Below the pieces are notes generated by a model. The model worked only from the letters and a program-made list of their open reading frames with translations. It was not told where the DNA came from and ran no database searches. A program made the position numbers and the translations under genes. This document shows, piece after piece, positions 1 to 5,419 of a stretch of DNA of 5,592 nucleotides; within the stretch, counting starts at the first letter, position 1, and each line of letters begins with the position of its first letter. Origin of the DNA: Caryophanales bacterium UBA1245 (GTDB taxonomy: Bacteria; Bacillota_I; Bacilli_A; ML615J-28; CAG-313); NCBI GenBank assembly GCA_002308275.1, contig DBWF01000002.1:5814-11405 (forward strand), read 5' to 3'.

Positions 1-57
1 GTAATGATGCTATCGCTTGTTGGGGTTGCTTTAATTCTGATTAAAAAACATGAATAA
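1..57 (+). CDS. C-terminal fragment of an upstream membrane or wall-anchored protein
   Basis: Frame 1 is open from the window edge to a TAA at 55-57 and gives 18 residues, VMMLSLVGVALILIKKHE. This is a hydrophobic stretch of about 14 residues followed by a short basic tail, so the protein ends in a transmembrane segment with its last residues probably in the cytoplasm. A hydrophobic segment plus a positively charged end is also the final part of an LPXTG sortase signal, but the LPXTG motif itself would lie before the window and cannot be seen. The terminator directly after the stop supports this as a true gene end. Function is unknown. Confidence 0.55.
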   Translation, partial: VMMLSLVGVALILIKKHE

Positions 58-61
58 TATT

Positions 62-95
62 AAAATGATGGTCTAATTAAAGACCATCATTTTTT
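62..95 (+). terminator. Rho-independent terminator after the upstream gene
   Basis: A perfect 13-bp inverted repeat (arms 62-74 and 81-93, core ATGATGGTCT/AGACCATCAT) has a 6-base loop and a T run at 90-95. It starts 4 bases after the TAA of the upstream fragment and separates that gene from tdk. Because the A run before the stem matches the T run after it, the hairpin might work to some extent on the other strand too. Confidence 0.92.
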
Positions 96-107
96 AATAT
101 CAATTAT

Positions 108-136
108 TTGCCTAAATTGGTAAAAGCCGTTATAAT
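108..136 (+). promoter_or_regulatory. Sigma-70/SigA-type promoter of tdk-tadA
   Basis: A -35 box TTGCCT (108-113, 4 of 6 consensus bases) and a perfect -10 box TATAAT (131-136) are separated by 17 bases. Transcription should begin near 143. A strong AAAGGAG ribosome binding site (148-154) lies 7 bases before the ATG at 162, so the leader is very short and has no room for a riboswitch. Confidence 0.8.
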
Positions 137-161
137 TGATATGGATTAAAGGAGTAATAAT

Positions 162-752
162 ATGGAATTAAGAAGTCGCTCGGGATGGATTGAAGTAATT
201 TGTGGAAGTATGTTCGCGGGGAAAACTGAAGAATTAATCAGAAGAATTAAAAGAATCAATTATGCTAACAAAGAAGCACTTGTTTTTAAACCAGTGATTG
301 ATAACCGGTATTCTGATGATGAAGTAGTCTCACACTCAATGCAGAAGATTTCATCATATCCCGTAAATAATACCAAAGAAGCAAGAGAAATCATTGAAAA
401 AAGGAATAAATTACCTTATGCGGTAGCGTTTGATGAAGCCCAGTTTTTTGATAGTGAGCTCATCCGGCTTGCTGAAGATTTAGCTAATAAAGGAGTTAGA
501 GTAATTATAGCAGGACTTGACCTAGATTTTAGAGGTGAACCATTTGGTATTATGCCAGAACTCTTAGCAAGAGCTGAATATATAACTAAACTTCATGCAA
601 TCTGCCAAATTTGTGGTGAACCCGCAACCCGTACACAGCGGATAATTGATGGTAAGCCAGCTCACTACAATGACCCAACCATTCTAGTTAGTGCTTCGGA
701 AAAATATGAAGCAAGATGCCGACATCACCATGAGGTCATTAAAGATGAATAA
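162..752 (+). CDS. tdk: Thymidine kinase, type II (TK1-like, zinc-containing)
   Basis: This cytoplasmic enzyme transfers the ATP gamma-phosphate to thymidine (and deoxyuridine) to make dTMP in pyrimidine salvage. The 196-residue product has the family's usual length. The Walker A loop GSMFAGKT is at residues 15-22. The Walker B/catalytic motif DEAQF is at 91-95, with Glu92 as the expected general base. The segment around GLDLDFRGEPF (118-128) matches the conserved part after Walker B. Four structural zinc ligands are visible as Cys148/Cys151 and Cys186/His189. The start is fixed by AAAGGAG at 148-154 and places the P-loop at the normal distance from the N-terminus. No key residue is missing. 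The gene overlaps tadA by 8 bases, so the two are almost certainly co-transcribed and probably translationally coupled. Confidence 0.97.
   Translation: MELRSRSGWIEVICGSMFAGKTEELIRRIKRINYANKEALVFKPVIDNRYSDDEVVSHSMQKISSYPVNNTKEAREIIEKRNKLPYAVAFDEAQFFDSELIRLAEDLANKGVRVIIAGLDLDFRGEPFGIMPELLARAEYITKLHAICQICGEPATRTQRIIDGKPAHYNDPTILVSASEKYEARCRHHHEVIKDE
732..735 (+). promoter_or_regulatory. Ribosome binding site of tadA inside tdk
   Basis: GAGG at 732-735 lies 9 bases before the ATG at 745 and within the last codons of tdk. It decides the tadA start: possible upstream starts at 691, 706 and 730 would add residues with no counterpart in TadA, whereas the 745 start gives the typical family N-terminus. 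Confidence 0.6.
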
Positions 753-1215
753 TGAAGCAAGATATATGCAAGAAGCTTTGAAAGAAGCTAGAAAAGCATT
801 TGATATTGGTGAAGTTCCTATTGGCTGTGTCATTGTTCAAAATGGAAAAATCATTGCTAGAGGTTATAACAAGAGGCAAACTAGTAAAAATGCTTTAATG
901 CATGCGGAAATCATTGCCATTAATAAAGCTTGTAAAAGATTAAACAAATGGATTTTAGATGATTGTGATATATATGTTACTCTTGAACCATGCCCAATGT
1001 GTGCCGGCGCAATCTTACAAGCTAGGATGAAGCGTGTGGTATTTGCAACTAGTGAACCTAAATTTGGTGCCTGTGGAAGTGTTGTAAATCTTTTAAATAA
1101 TCAATCATTTAATCATCAAGTAGATGTTACTTGTGGCATTATGCAAGAAGAAAGTAAACAATTACTTCAAAACTTTTTTCATATCTTAAGACAAAATAAT
1201 AAAAATAAGGTATAA
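745..1215 (+). CDS. tadA: tRNA-specific adenosine deaminase TadA
   Basis: TadA deaminates adenosine-34 to inosine in the tRNA-Arg(ACG) anticodon, which lets one tRNA read CGU, CGC and CGA. The 156-residue product has normal length and a complete cytidine/deoxycytidylate deaminase zinc fold. His53-Ala-Glu55 provides a zinc ligand and the proton-shuttling glutamate, and Pro82-Cys83-Pro-Met-Cys86 provides the other two ligands. The N-terminal MQEALKEARKA helix and the EVPIG segment (23-27) are typical of TadA and argue against a plain cytidine or guanine deaminase. The start at 745 is chosen over longer forms because it matches the family N-terminus and has GAGG 9 bases upstream. It overlaps tdk by 8 bases. 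Its TAA stop (1213-1215) lies inside the -10 box of the following SRP RNA gene. tadA next to the SRP RNA is a known Bacillota arrangement (Bacillus subtilis tadA-scr-dnaX). Confidence 0.95.
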   Translation: MNNEARYMQEALKEARKAFDIGEVPIGCVIVQNGKIIARGYNKRQTSKNALMHAEIIAINKACKRLNKWILDDCDIYVTLEPCPMCAGAILQARMKRVVFATSEPKFGACGSVVNLLNNQSFNHQVDVTCGIMQEESKQLLQNFFHILRQNNKNKV

Positions 1216-1216
1216 T
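1188..1216 (+). promoter_or_regulatory. Promoter of the SRP RNA gene, overlapping the end of tadA
   Basis: A perfect TATAAT (1211-1216) has AAGACA (1188-1193, 4 of 6 matches to TTGACA) 17 bases upstream. The -10 box contains the tadA stop codon. Predicted initiation near 1223-1226 coincides with the 5' end of the long SRP RNA terminal helix, which supports a dedicated promoter in addition to any read-through from tdk-tadA. Confidence 0.75.
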
Positions 1217-1224
1217 ATATATGT

Positions 1225-1343
1225 AAAATCTCATTTTAAGTACCTTCATCCAAGGTTAGGCGGTGAATCAGGTCAGGTCTTGATCGAAGCAGCCTTAAAC
1301 TTGTTTGGCTTGTGGGTGGGGGTACCTAAAATGAGATTTTTTT
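1225..1343 (+). ncRNA. ffs: Small bacterial SRP RNA (4.5S-type)
   Basis: This RNA binds Ffh and helps direct ribosomes making membrane and secreted proteins to FtsY and SecYEG. The conserved Ffh-binding region is clear: GGTCAGGTC (1271-1279) and GAAGCAGCC (1286-1294) are the two sides of the symmetric and asymmetric loops of domain IV. At about 119 bases with no Alu-domain sequence it is the short form, unlike the roughly 270-base form of B. subtilis. The ends form a long helix, 1226-1244 with 1321-1339, with 18 of 19 positions paired. CATCC (1247-1251) can pair with GGGTG (1313-1317 region) further in. The apical loop between the conserved strands is TTGATC (1280-1285), not the common CGGAAG with its GGAA tetraloop. 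The exact mature ends are unknown and may be trimmed from the A/U-rich helix. Confidence 0.93.
1226..1343 (+). terminator. SRP RNA terminal helix acting as its own terminator
   Basis: The 3' arm (1321-1339) pairs with the RNA 5' end (1226-1244) and runs into seven T residues (1337-1343). The helix that closes the SRP RNA is therefore also the likely rho-independent terminator. No other hairpin with a T run is visible before the next promoter. Confidence 0.75.
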
Positions 1344-1359
1344 ATTTAAATCTTATTTC

Positions 1360-1388
1360 TTTAAAAGATATCTATTTTATGATATAAT
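1360..1388 (+). promoter_or_regulatory. Promoter of the two-lipoprotein operon
   Basis: TTTAAA (1360-1365, 4 of 6 matches) and a perfect TATAAT (1383-1388) are 17 bases apart. Transcription should start near 1395. The strong ribosome binding site AGAGGAGG (1398-1405) is 7 bases before ATG 1413, so the leader is only about 20 bases. No operator or riboswitch is visible; expression looks constitutive from sequence alone. Confidence 0.75.
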
Positions 1389-1412
1389 ATAAGTAGAAGA
1401 GGAGGCGTTAAA

Positions 1413-2582
1413 ATGCGAAAAGTAATGACTACTTTAATTGTTTTAGTGTGTTTATTTGTTTTAGTATCGTGTAATAAAAACACTAATAGTACTAAAACGT
1501 ATACTATTAGTTTTGCTAGTGATAATGGTCAAACTTTTGAAAGTGTTACAATTAATGGTCAATCAACGATTACTCTTCCAACACCTTCTAAAGAAGGATA
1601 TGCTTTTGATGGCTGGTATCCTAATCAAAAATATCAAAATGGTACTGAAGTTACTAATAATACAGTAATTGGTAAAAATATAACATTATATGCTAAATGG
1701 ACGCCTCTTGATATTGTGGTTTCGTTTGATTTAGATGGTGGCTCATTTGTGTCGGATGCACCTTTATCTCAAACTATTAAAACCAATGAATTACCAACTC
1801 TTTCAAGAGTTACAAAAGACGGTTATTTGTTTTTAGGTTATAGTTATAATGGAGAGTTAATTGATAATAATACATATTTTACGCACGATGTAACATTAAA
1901 AGCCGAATATTTAAGTCGTGAACAATTACAAGATACATATAATTTACATCTTAACTTAAACGGTGGTTCATTCTATAATCTAAATGTAGATGAAGAAGAT
2001 TATATTATGTACTATTATAATGTTGAAGATCAATTAACTAGAAGTATCGGTACTTCAACCGGTATTGCCTCATGGCAAATCTATTATAATTGCTTTACCG
2101 CATTAAAAAATCATTTAATTGGATATGATGCTTATTTTGGTAATCTAGATAATTGGAATAATTGGCGTTGGTTAATGATGTATTTAGCATCTCTAGCAGA
2201 TACTGAAGCAAGCAATTATCTATATATACTTGCAACTACTAATTATGAACAATTAGCAACTAGTTATCAAGAAGAACAGTATGCTATTCTTAATGAATTA
2301 GCTGGATTCCTTCAATTTAGTAAAAAAACTAATACGGTAGATGATAAAACATATATATCATTTGACTATGATACGATTCTTTATACTGATTCACTAGCCA
2401 CTTTTATGTATCGTAATACATATGATATTGGTGAAGATACATACCTACCTATTCCAATTCGTGATGGATATGAATTTATGGGTTGGTATGATAATGAAGA
2501 ATTAAATGGTACACCGATTTTTAAGATTCTATATAATGAATATGGTGATAAAACATATTATGCTAAATGGCAAAAACAATAG
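1413..2582 (+). CDS. InlB-type repeat lipoprotein with a repeat split by an aromatic-rich insert
   Basis: This 389-residue protein starts with a signal peptide (MRK, hydrophobic 4-18) and a lipobox LVSC with Cys20 as the predicted lipid-modified residue, so it should sit on the outer face of the membrane. Two repeats of the InlB/Listeria-Bacteroides B-repeat type follow (about 30-96 and 101-166); the first has the typical LPTPSKEGYAFDGWY and ends in LYAKW. The second is divergent: GY replaces GW, and it ends in KAEY. A third starts at about 177 (LNLNGGSF) but completes only at 336-386 (LPIPIRDGYEFMGWY ... YYAKW). Residues about 190-335 between them form an insert rich in Trp and Tyr, apparently helical in its middle (about 220-302). 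Such repeats are known in adhesins and surface proteins; this one has no recognised catalytic domain. It lies 13 bases before the GH18 lipoprotein gene and probably works with it. A role in glycan or surface binding is inference. Confidence 0.85.
   Translation: MRKVMTTLIVLVCLFVLVSCNKNTNSTKTYTISFASDNGQTFESVTINGQSTITLPTPSKEGYAFDGWYPNQKYQNGTEVTNNTVIGKNITLYAKWTPLDIVVSFDLDGGSFVSDAPLSQTIKTNELPTLSRVTKDGYLFLGYSYNGELIDNNTYFTHDVTLKAEYLSREQLQDTYNLHLNLNGGSFYNLNVDEEDYIMYYYNVEDQLTRSIGTSTGIASWQIYYNCFTALKNHLIGYDAYFGNLDNWNNWRWLMMYLASLADTEASNYLYILATTNYEQLATSYQEEQYAILNELAGFLQFSKKTNTVDDKTYISFDYDTILYTDSLATFMYRNTYDIGEDTYLPIPIRDGYEFMGWYDNEELNGTPIFKILYNEYGDKTYYAKWQKQ
1500..1910 (+). repeat. Two tandem InlB-type (Flg_new-like) repeats in the first lipoprotein
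   Basis: Repeat units at 1500-1700 and 1713-1910 share the pattern of a first beta strand with an (N/D)GG turn, then LPT, a GY-F-G(W/Y) core, and a closing strand ending in (L/A)-Y-A-K-W or a variant. The closing YAKW codons recur with identical bases (TATGCTAAATGG) at 1689-1700, 2559-2570 and, in the second gene, 3526-3537, but the units otherwise differ at DNA level, so they are old protein repeats and not recent duplications. Confidence 0.8.
1980..2417 (+). other. Aromatic-rich insert that divides the third InlB-type repeat
   Basis: Residues about 190-335 separate the first strand of an InlB-type repeat (LNLNGGSF, 180-187) from its conserved remainder (336-386). The insert contains NWNNWRW (247-253), many tyrosines (for example YYY at 200-202) and a mainly helix-like stretch at about 220-302, ending in a more strand-like part (313-335). 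I do not recognise it as a named domain. Boundaries are approximate. Confidence 0.55.
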
Positions 2583-2586
2583 GAGG
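2581..2586 (+). promoter_or_regulatory. Ribosome binding site of the GH18 lipoprotein, overlapping the previous stop
   Basis: AGGAGG at 2581-2586 uses the last two bases of the preceding TAG and lies 9 bases before ATG 2596. It fixes the start at 2596; an in-frame ATG at 2506 would only add 30 residues that overlap the first gene and destroy the signal peptide. Confidence 0.85.
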
Positions 2587-2595
2587 ATATTTAAA

Positions 2596-5028
2596 ATGAG
2601 ATATTTAAAGATTCTATTTATTATTTGTAGTTTATTTATTGTCTGCGCTTGTTCATTTGGTGGTGGTGATGATGATTATTCAATCCACTTTGAAACTAAT
2701 GGCGGTAAAGAAATAGCCGATTTAAAAGGCTTGAGCAGTGGTGATGTAGTATCACTTCCAACTCCTAAAAGAGACGGTTTTTATTTCAATGGTTGGTACA
2801 CTGATAAAGATTGTACTTATAGTAATAAAATAACTAATCCAAATAATTATAATTATACGGGTAAAACTACTCTTTATGCTGCATGGATTGCGGAATCATA
2901 TGAAATAACACTAATTAGTAATGAAGTAGCTCTAAGTAAAACTAAATATACTTTTGAAACAGGAGCTGAAATTGTTATTCCTGAACCTACTAGTGAATTA
3001 TATGAATTTTTAGGTTGGACATTAGATGGTGATGCTTATGAACTTGGTACAATGCCTGGATATAATTTAACACTAACGGCTGCTTGGCAAGCAAAACTTT
3101 GCTGTGTTAGATTTGATTTACAAGGCGGAATAGCACCATTTGGCTTTATGGGCGTAATTAATGATATTCCAGCTGGTTCAACAATTACTTATGAATCACC
3201 AGCTAAAGAAGGATGTGTCTTTGTTGGCTGGTTTGATGCTAACAACAAGAAGTATACATCTTCAACCCCAATCACAAGTAGTATCACATTATATGCACAC
3301 TATGATGATGCATCAAATTATGAAACAGAATATGCTATTAATTATATTCTAAATGGTGGAACACTACCTGATGGTGCACCAACTGTTTATGAAGTGGGCG
3401 TTGAAACAACACTTCCTACCCCAATAAAGAGTAATGCAACATTCCTTGGCTGGTATGAAAGCAATGTCTTCTTTGGTGAAGCATTGACTAAAATTAGTGC
3501 AAGTACTTTAGGTGAAGTAACAATCTATGCTAAATGGAAAGAATTAAAAGATCAATATACTGTTACATATATGTATGCAAATGGTACTAGTGAATCTATT
3601 AGTGTAGCAAGTGGTGCTAAAGCTACTAATAAAGCATTAAGTAATCTTTCAGGTGAATCATTAAGCTGGTATTTAGGCCGTGATATATATGATTTTGATA
3701 CTCCTGTTTATGAAGATTTAACACTTCATGCGGGCTGGACATTCCTAGAAACGATGATCACAACATTAATTCCAGAAGTATTCTATGATAATGAAAACTT
3801 ACCAACTTCAATTCAAGCAAGCGGTAAAACAATTAGCATCAGCTGGATTTCAAGTGATCCAACAACTATTAAAACAAATGGGGTAACTAACCCATTAAGA
3901 GAAGATGCCATTATTACTTTAACAGCAAGATTTACATATAATGGCAATTCAATTAATCAAGAATATCCGGTAATTGTTCCTAAAGTAGTATTCAGAGACC
4001 TTTCAACATATCAACCAGTCTTTGCATATGTATATGCTGGTAGTTATAAAGGCTTTACTGATATGGCTGTTAATACAATCGATGTTGTAAACTTAGCATT
4101 TGCGAGAGTAACAAGTGAATCAACCGTTGATTTAAGCGATGTTCAAAGCAAAATTGAAACAATTGTCCAATATCGTAAAAAAGGTATCAGAGTTGTATTA
4201 TCGTTTGCGGGTAACTTATATAACTTTAGTGATACGGCTTATACAAGTGAGACTAGAAAGAAATTTGCGGAAGATATCTTAAGAGTAATTAATCTATATC
4301 ACTTAGATGGTGTTGATATTGACTGGGAATATCCAGGATACAATACTGGTCGTGATGTATCAATTGATCGCCCTAATTTCACTTTATTAATGGCTAATAT
4401 TAGTAAAGTTGTTAAAGGTGCTAATCCAGATTACCTAGTAACAGCTGCTGTACCTGGTGGTAGATGGGGAATTGATCGTTATCAAGTATCAGAACTTGCT
4501 AAACATATGGATTACTTCCATCTAATGACATACGATTTCCATTCTGAAACTGCTGCATATCACCACTGTGCCCTATATTCAACAACTAATACATCAACTG
4601 GTTCAAGTGCTGATTATTCAGTTAAAGCATATCATGATGCGGGTGCACCATATTCTAAACTAGTTGTTGGTGCAGCCTTCTATGGCCGTGTCTATGTTCT
4701 ATCAGGCCCTGCAACAACTCAAAATGGACTAGGATCTACTAATGTTGTAAGTTCTGGTAACTATATTACATATACATCAATCTATAATGATTACTTATTA
4801 CACAGAAGTAGTACAATTCTATACTACCATGATACAGAAGCCCAAGCCGGCTATATCTATTCAAAGAATGAAAACAAAGTAATTGTTTTTGATGATCCAG
4901 CATCTGTAGCTGCAAAATACAACTACGCAGTTAATAAAGGTTTAGGTGGCTTAATGTACTGGGAAAATGGTGAAGATTCAACCGATTCACTATTAAAAGC
5001 TATCAATGGCGTAATGAATAGGAGTTAA
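2596..5028 (+). CDS. Surface lipoprotein with five InlB-type repeats, an Ig-like domain and a GH18 glycosidase (chitinase-like)
   Basis: This 810-residue protein probably hydrolyses beta-1,4 bonds in chitin or another GlcNAc-containing glycan at the cell surface. A signal peptide (1-18) ends in a lipobox VCAC with Cys19, followed by a GGGDDD linker. Five InlB-type repeats lie at about 28-97, 102-164, 170-236, 247-314 and 321-381. Residues 384-461 (WISSDPTTI, then NGV and TLTARF) resemble an atrophied bacterial Ig-like domain. The GH18 domain spans about 474-805. Its signature DGVDIDWE is at 571-578 with Glu578 as the catalytic acid and Asp574/Asp576 in place. SFAG (536-539) stands where many members have SxGG. 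MTYD (644-647) and MYWE with Trp789 match the late barrel motifs. All main catalytic residues are present, so it should be active. GH18 also includes endo-beta-N-acetylglucosaminidases and spore-cortex enzymes, so chitin is not proven. The gene is second in an operon, 13 bases after a related repeat lipoprotein. Confidence 0.92.
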   Translation: MRYLKILFIICSLFIVCACSFGGGDDDYSIHFETNGGKEIADLKGLSSGDVVSLPTPKRDGFYFNGWYTDKDCTYSNKITNPNNYNYTGKTTLYAAWIAESYEITLISNEVALSKTKYTFETGAEIVIPEPTSELYEFLGWTLDGDAYELGTMPGYNLTLTAAWQAKLCCVRFDLQGGIAPFGFMGVINDIPAGSTITYESPAKEGCVFVGWFDANNKKYTSSTPITSSITLYAHYDDASNYETEYAINYILNGGTLPDGAPTVYEVGVETTLPTPIKSNATFLGWYESNVFFGEALTKISASTLGEVTIYAKWKELKDQYTVTYMYANGTSESISVASGAKATNKALSNLSGESLSWYLGRDIYDFDTPVYEDLTLHAGWTFLETMITTLIPEVFYDNENLPTSIQASGKTISISWISSDPTTIKTNGVTNPLREDAIITLTARFTYNGNSINQEYPVIVPKVVFRDLSTYQPVFAYVYAGSYKGFTDMAVNTIDVVNLAFARVTSESTVDLSDVQSKIETIVQYRKKGIRVVLSFAGNLYNFSDTAYTSETRKKFAEDILRVINLYHLDGVDIDWEYPGYNTGRDVSIDRPNFTLLMANISKVVKGANPDYLVTAAVPGGRWGIDRYQVSELAKHMDYFHLMTYDFHSETAAYHHCALYSTTNTSTGSSADYSVKAYHDAGAPYSKLVVGAAFYGRVYVLSGPATTQNGLGSTNVVSSGNYITYTSIYNDYLLHRSSTILYYHDTEAQAGYIYSKNENKVIVFDDPASVAAKYNYAVNKGLGGLMYWENGEDSTDSLLKAINGVMNRS
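2677..3738 (+). repeat. Five InlB-type repeats in the GH18 lipoprotein
   Basis: Units are at about 2677-2886, 2899-3087, 3103-3303, 3334-3537 and 3556-3738. Units 1 and 4 are closest to consensus (NGG turn, LPTP, GW core, YA-W end). Unit 2 lacks the GG turn but keeps LGW and ends TAAW. Unit 3 ends YAHY. Unit 5 is the most decayed: ANG replaces NGG, LSWY replaces GWY, and it ends HAGW. They probably act as a stalk that holds the enzyme away from the membrane. Confidence 0.8.
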
Positions 5029-5051
5029 TTTATTTAACTCCTTTTCTTTTT
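5020..5051 (+). terminator. Terminator of the lipoprotein operon, overlapping the stop codon
   Basis: AGGAGTTAA (5020-5028) and TTAACTCCT (5034-5042) form a 9-bp perfect stem with a 5-base loop, followed by a T-rich tract (5042-5051, broken by one C). The 5' arm includes the last codons and the TAA of the GH18 gene. The stem is fairly weak, but the tract and position fit a rho-independent terminator. Confidence 0.75.
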
Positions 5052-5053
5052 AC

Positions 5054-5082
5054 TTGCATTTATTTTTTTATTGTACTATAAT
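5054..5082 (+). promoter_or_regulatory. Promoter of the ArsR-family regulator operon
   Basis: A perfect TATAAT (5077-5082) has TTGCAT (5054-5059) 17 bases upstream. The -35 box matches only TTG strongly. Transcription should start near 5089, within the inverted-repeat region described as a candidate operator. Confidence 0.72.
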
Positions 5083-5112
5083 ATATGAGTATTTATTCAT
5101 ATGTTCATATAT
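5081..5112 (+). promoter_or_regulatory. Candidate ArsR/SmtB-type operator
   Basis: Half-sites ATATATGA (5081-5088), TTCATATG (5096-5103) and TTCATATAT (5104-5112) lie between the -10 box and the ribosome binding site. TGAG-N6-TTCA (5086-5099) resembles the TGAA-N6-TTCA core of SmtB/CzrA-type operators. The first half-site and TCATATAT (5105-5112) are exact reverse complements with a 16-base gap. A repressor bound here would cover the transcription start, which fits autoregulation. The region is very AT-rich, so some of the symmetry may be chance. Confidence 0.5.
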
Positions 5113-5127
5113 TTATAGGAGGATAAT

Positions 5128-5418
5128 ATGTATAATAAAGATAATATTGAACACTTATCTAATATGTTTGATATGTTAGGCGATGCAAATCGCTTACTTA
5201 TTGTTGTTAACTTATTGGAAGGTAAAAGAAGTGTATCCGAAATTGTTAATTTGGTTGGCATGAGCCAATCAGCAGTCTCTCACCAATTAAGAATTTTAAA
5301 GGATGCCAATATACTAAAACGAGAAAAAGTTGGTAAAGCTGTTTTTTATTCAATCGCAGATAATCATGTGGAAACCATCGTTAAGAATGGCTTAGTTCAC
5401 ATGCAACATGGAGAATAA
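5128..5418 (+). CDS. ArsR/SmtB-family metal-sensing repressor, CzrA-like zinc type
   Basis: This 96-residue cytoplasmic winged-helix repressor should bind its own promoter and release it when metal binds. The N-terminal DMLGDANRLLIVVNLL helix (15-30), the recognition region SQSAVSHQLRILKDA (46-60) and the wing VGKAVFYSI (68-76) are family hallmarks. The C-terminal helix carries Asp78, His80, His91 and His94. Their spacing (+2, +11, +3) equals the alpha-5 zinc/cobalt site of Staphylococcus aureus CzrA (Asp84, His86, His97, His100). There is no ELCVCD-type cysteine motif, so an arsenic, cadmium or lead sensor of the ArsR/CadC alpha-3 type is unlikely. AGGAGG (5117-5122) is 5 bases before the ATG. 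The stop is separated by one base from the next start, so regulator and probable transporter form one operon. Family assignment is firm; zinc as the true signal is inferred. Confidence 0.92.
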   Translation: MYNKDNIEHLSNMFDMLGDANRLLIVVNLLEGKRSVSEIVNLVGMSQSAVSHQLRILKDANILKREKVGKAVFYSIADNHVETIVKNGLVHMQHGE

Positions 5419-5419
5419 T

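Noticed and set aside
691..744. Extended tadA start at 691, 706 or 730
   Set aside because: The extra residues are out-of-frame tdk sequence with no TadA counterpart; the 745 start gives the normal family N-terminus.
1216..1412. Riboswitch or T-box leader before the first lipoprotein
   Set aside because: The structured RNA here is the SRP RNA with its own promoter and terminator, and the lipoprotein leader after its -10 box is only about 20 bases.
2506..2595. Longer N-terminus for the GH18 lipoprotein starting at 2506
   Set aside because: It would overlap the first lipoprotein and bury the signal peptide and lipobox. ATG 2596 has AGGAGG at 2581-2586 and gives a proper lipoprotein signal.
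2506..2700. The two lipoprotein genes as one gene broken by a frameshift
   Set aside because: The first ends naturally after a complete repeat (YAKW plus three residues), and the second has its own ribosome binding site, signal peptide and lipobox.
3161..3352. A 63-codon open frame inside the GH18 lipoprotein gene
   Set aside because: It lies wholly within the third and fourth InlB-type repeats in another frame, has no good ribosome binding site and encodes a low-complexity product. It is a shadow of the real gene.
1500..3738. CRISPR array or recent tandem DNA repeats in the lipoprotein genes
   Set aside because: The periodicity is at protein level with strongly diverged DNA. There are no short identical repeats with regular unique spacers.
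162..5418. TGA read as tryptophan (Mycoplasma-type code)
   Set aside because: All visible tryptophan codons are TGG and no gene contains an in-frame TGA. Only TAA and TAG occur as stops, but the sample is small, so the rarity of TGA stops means little.
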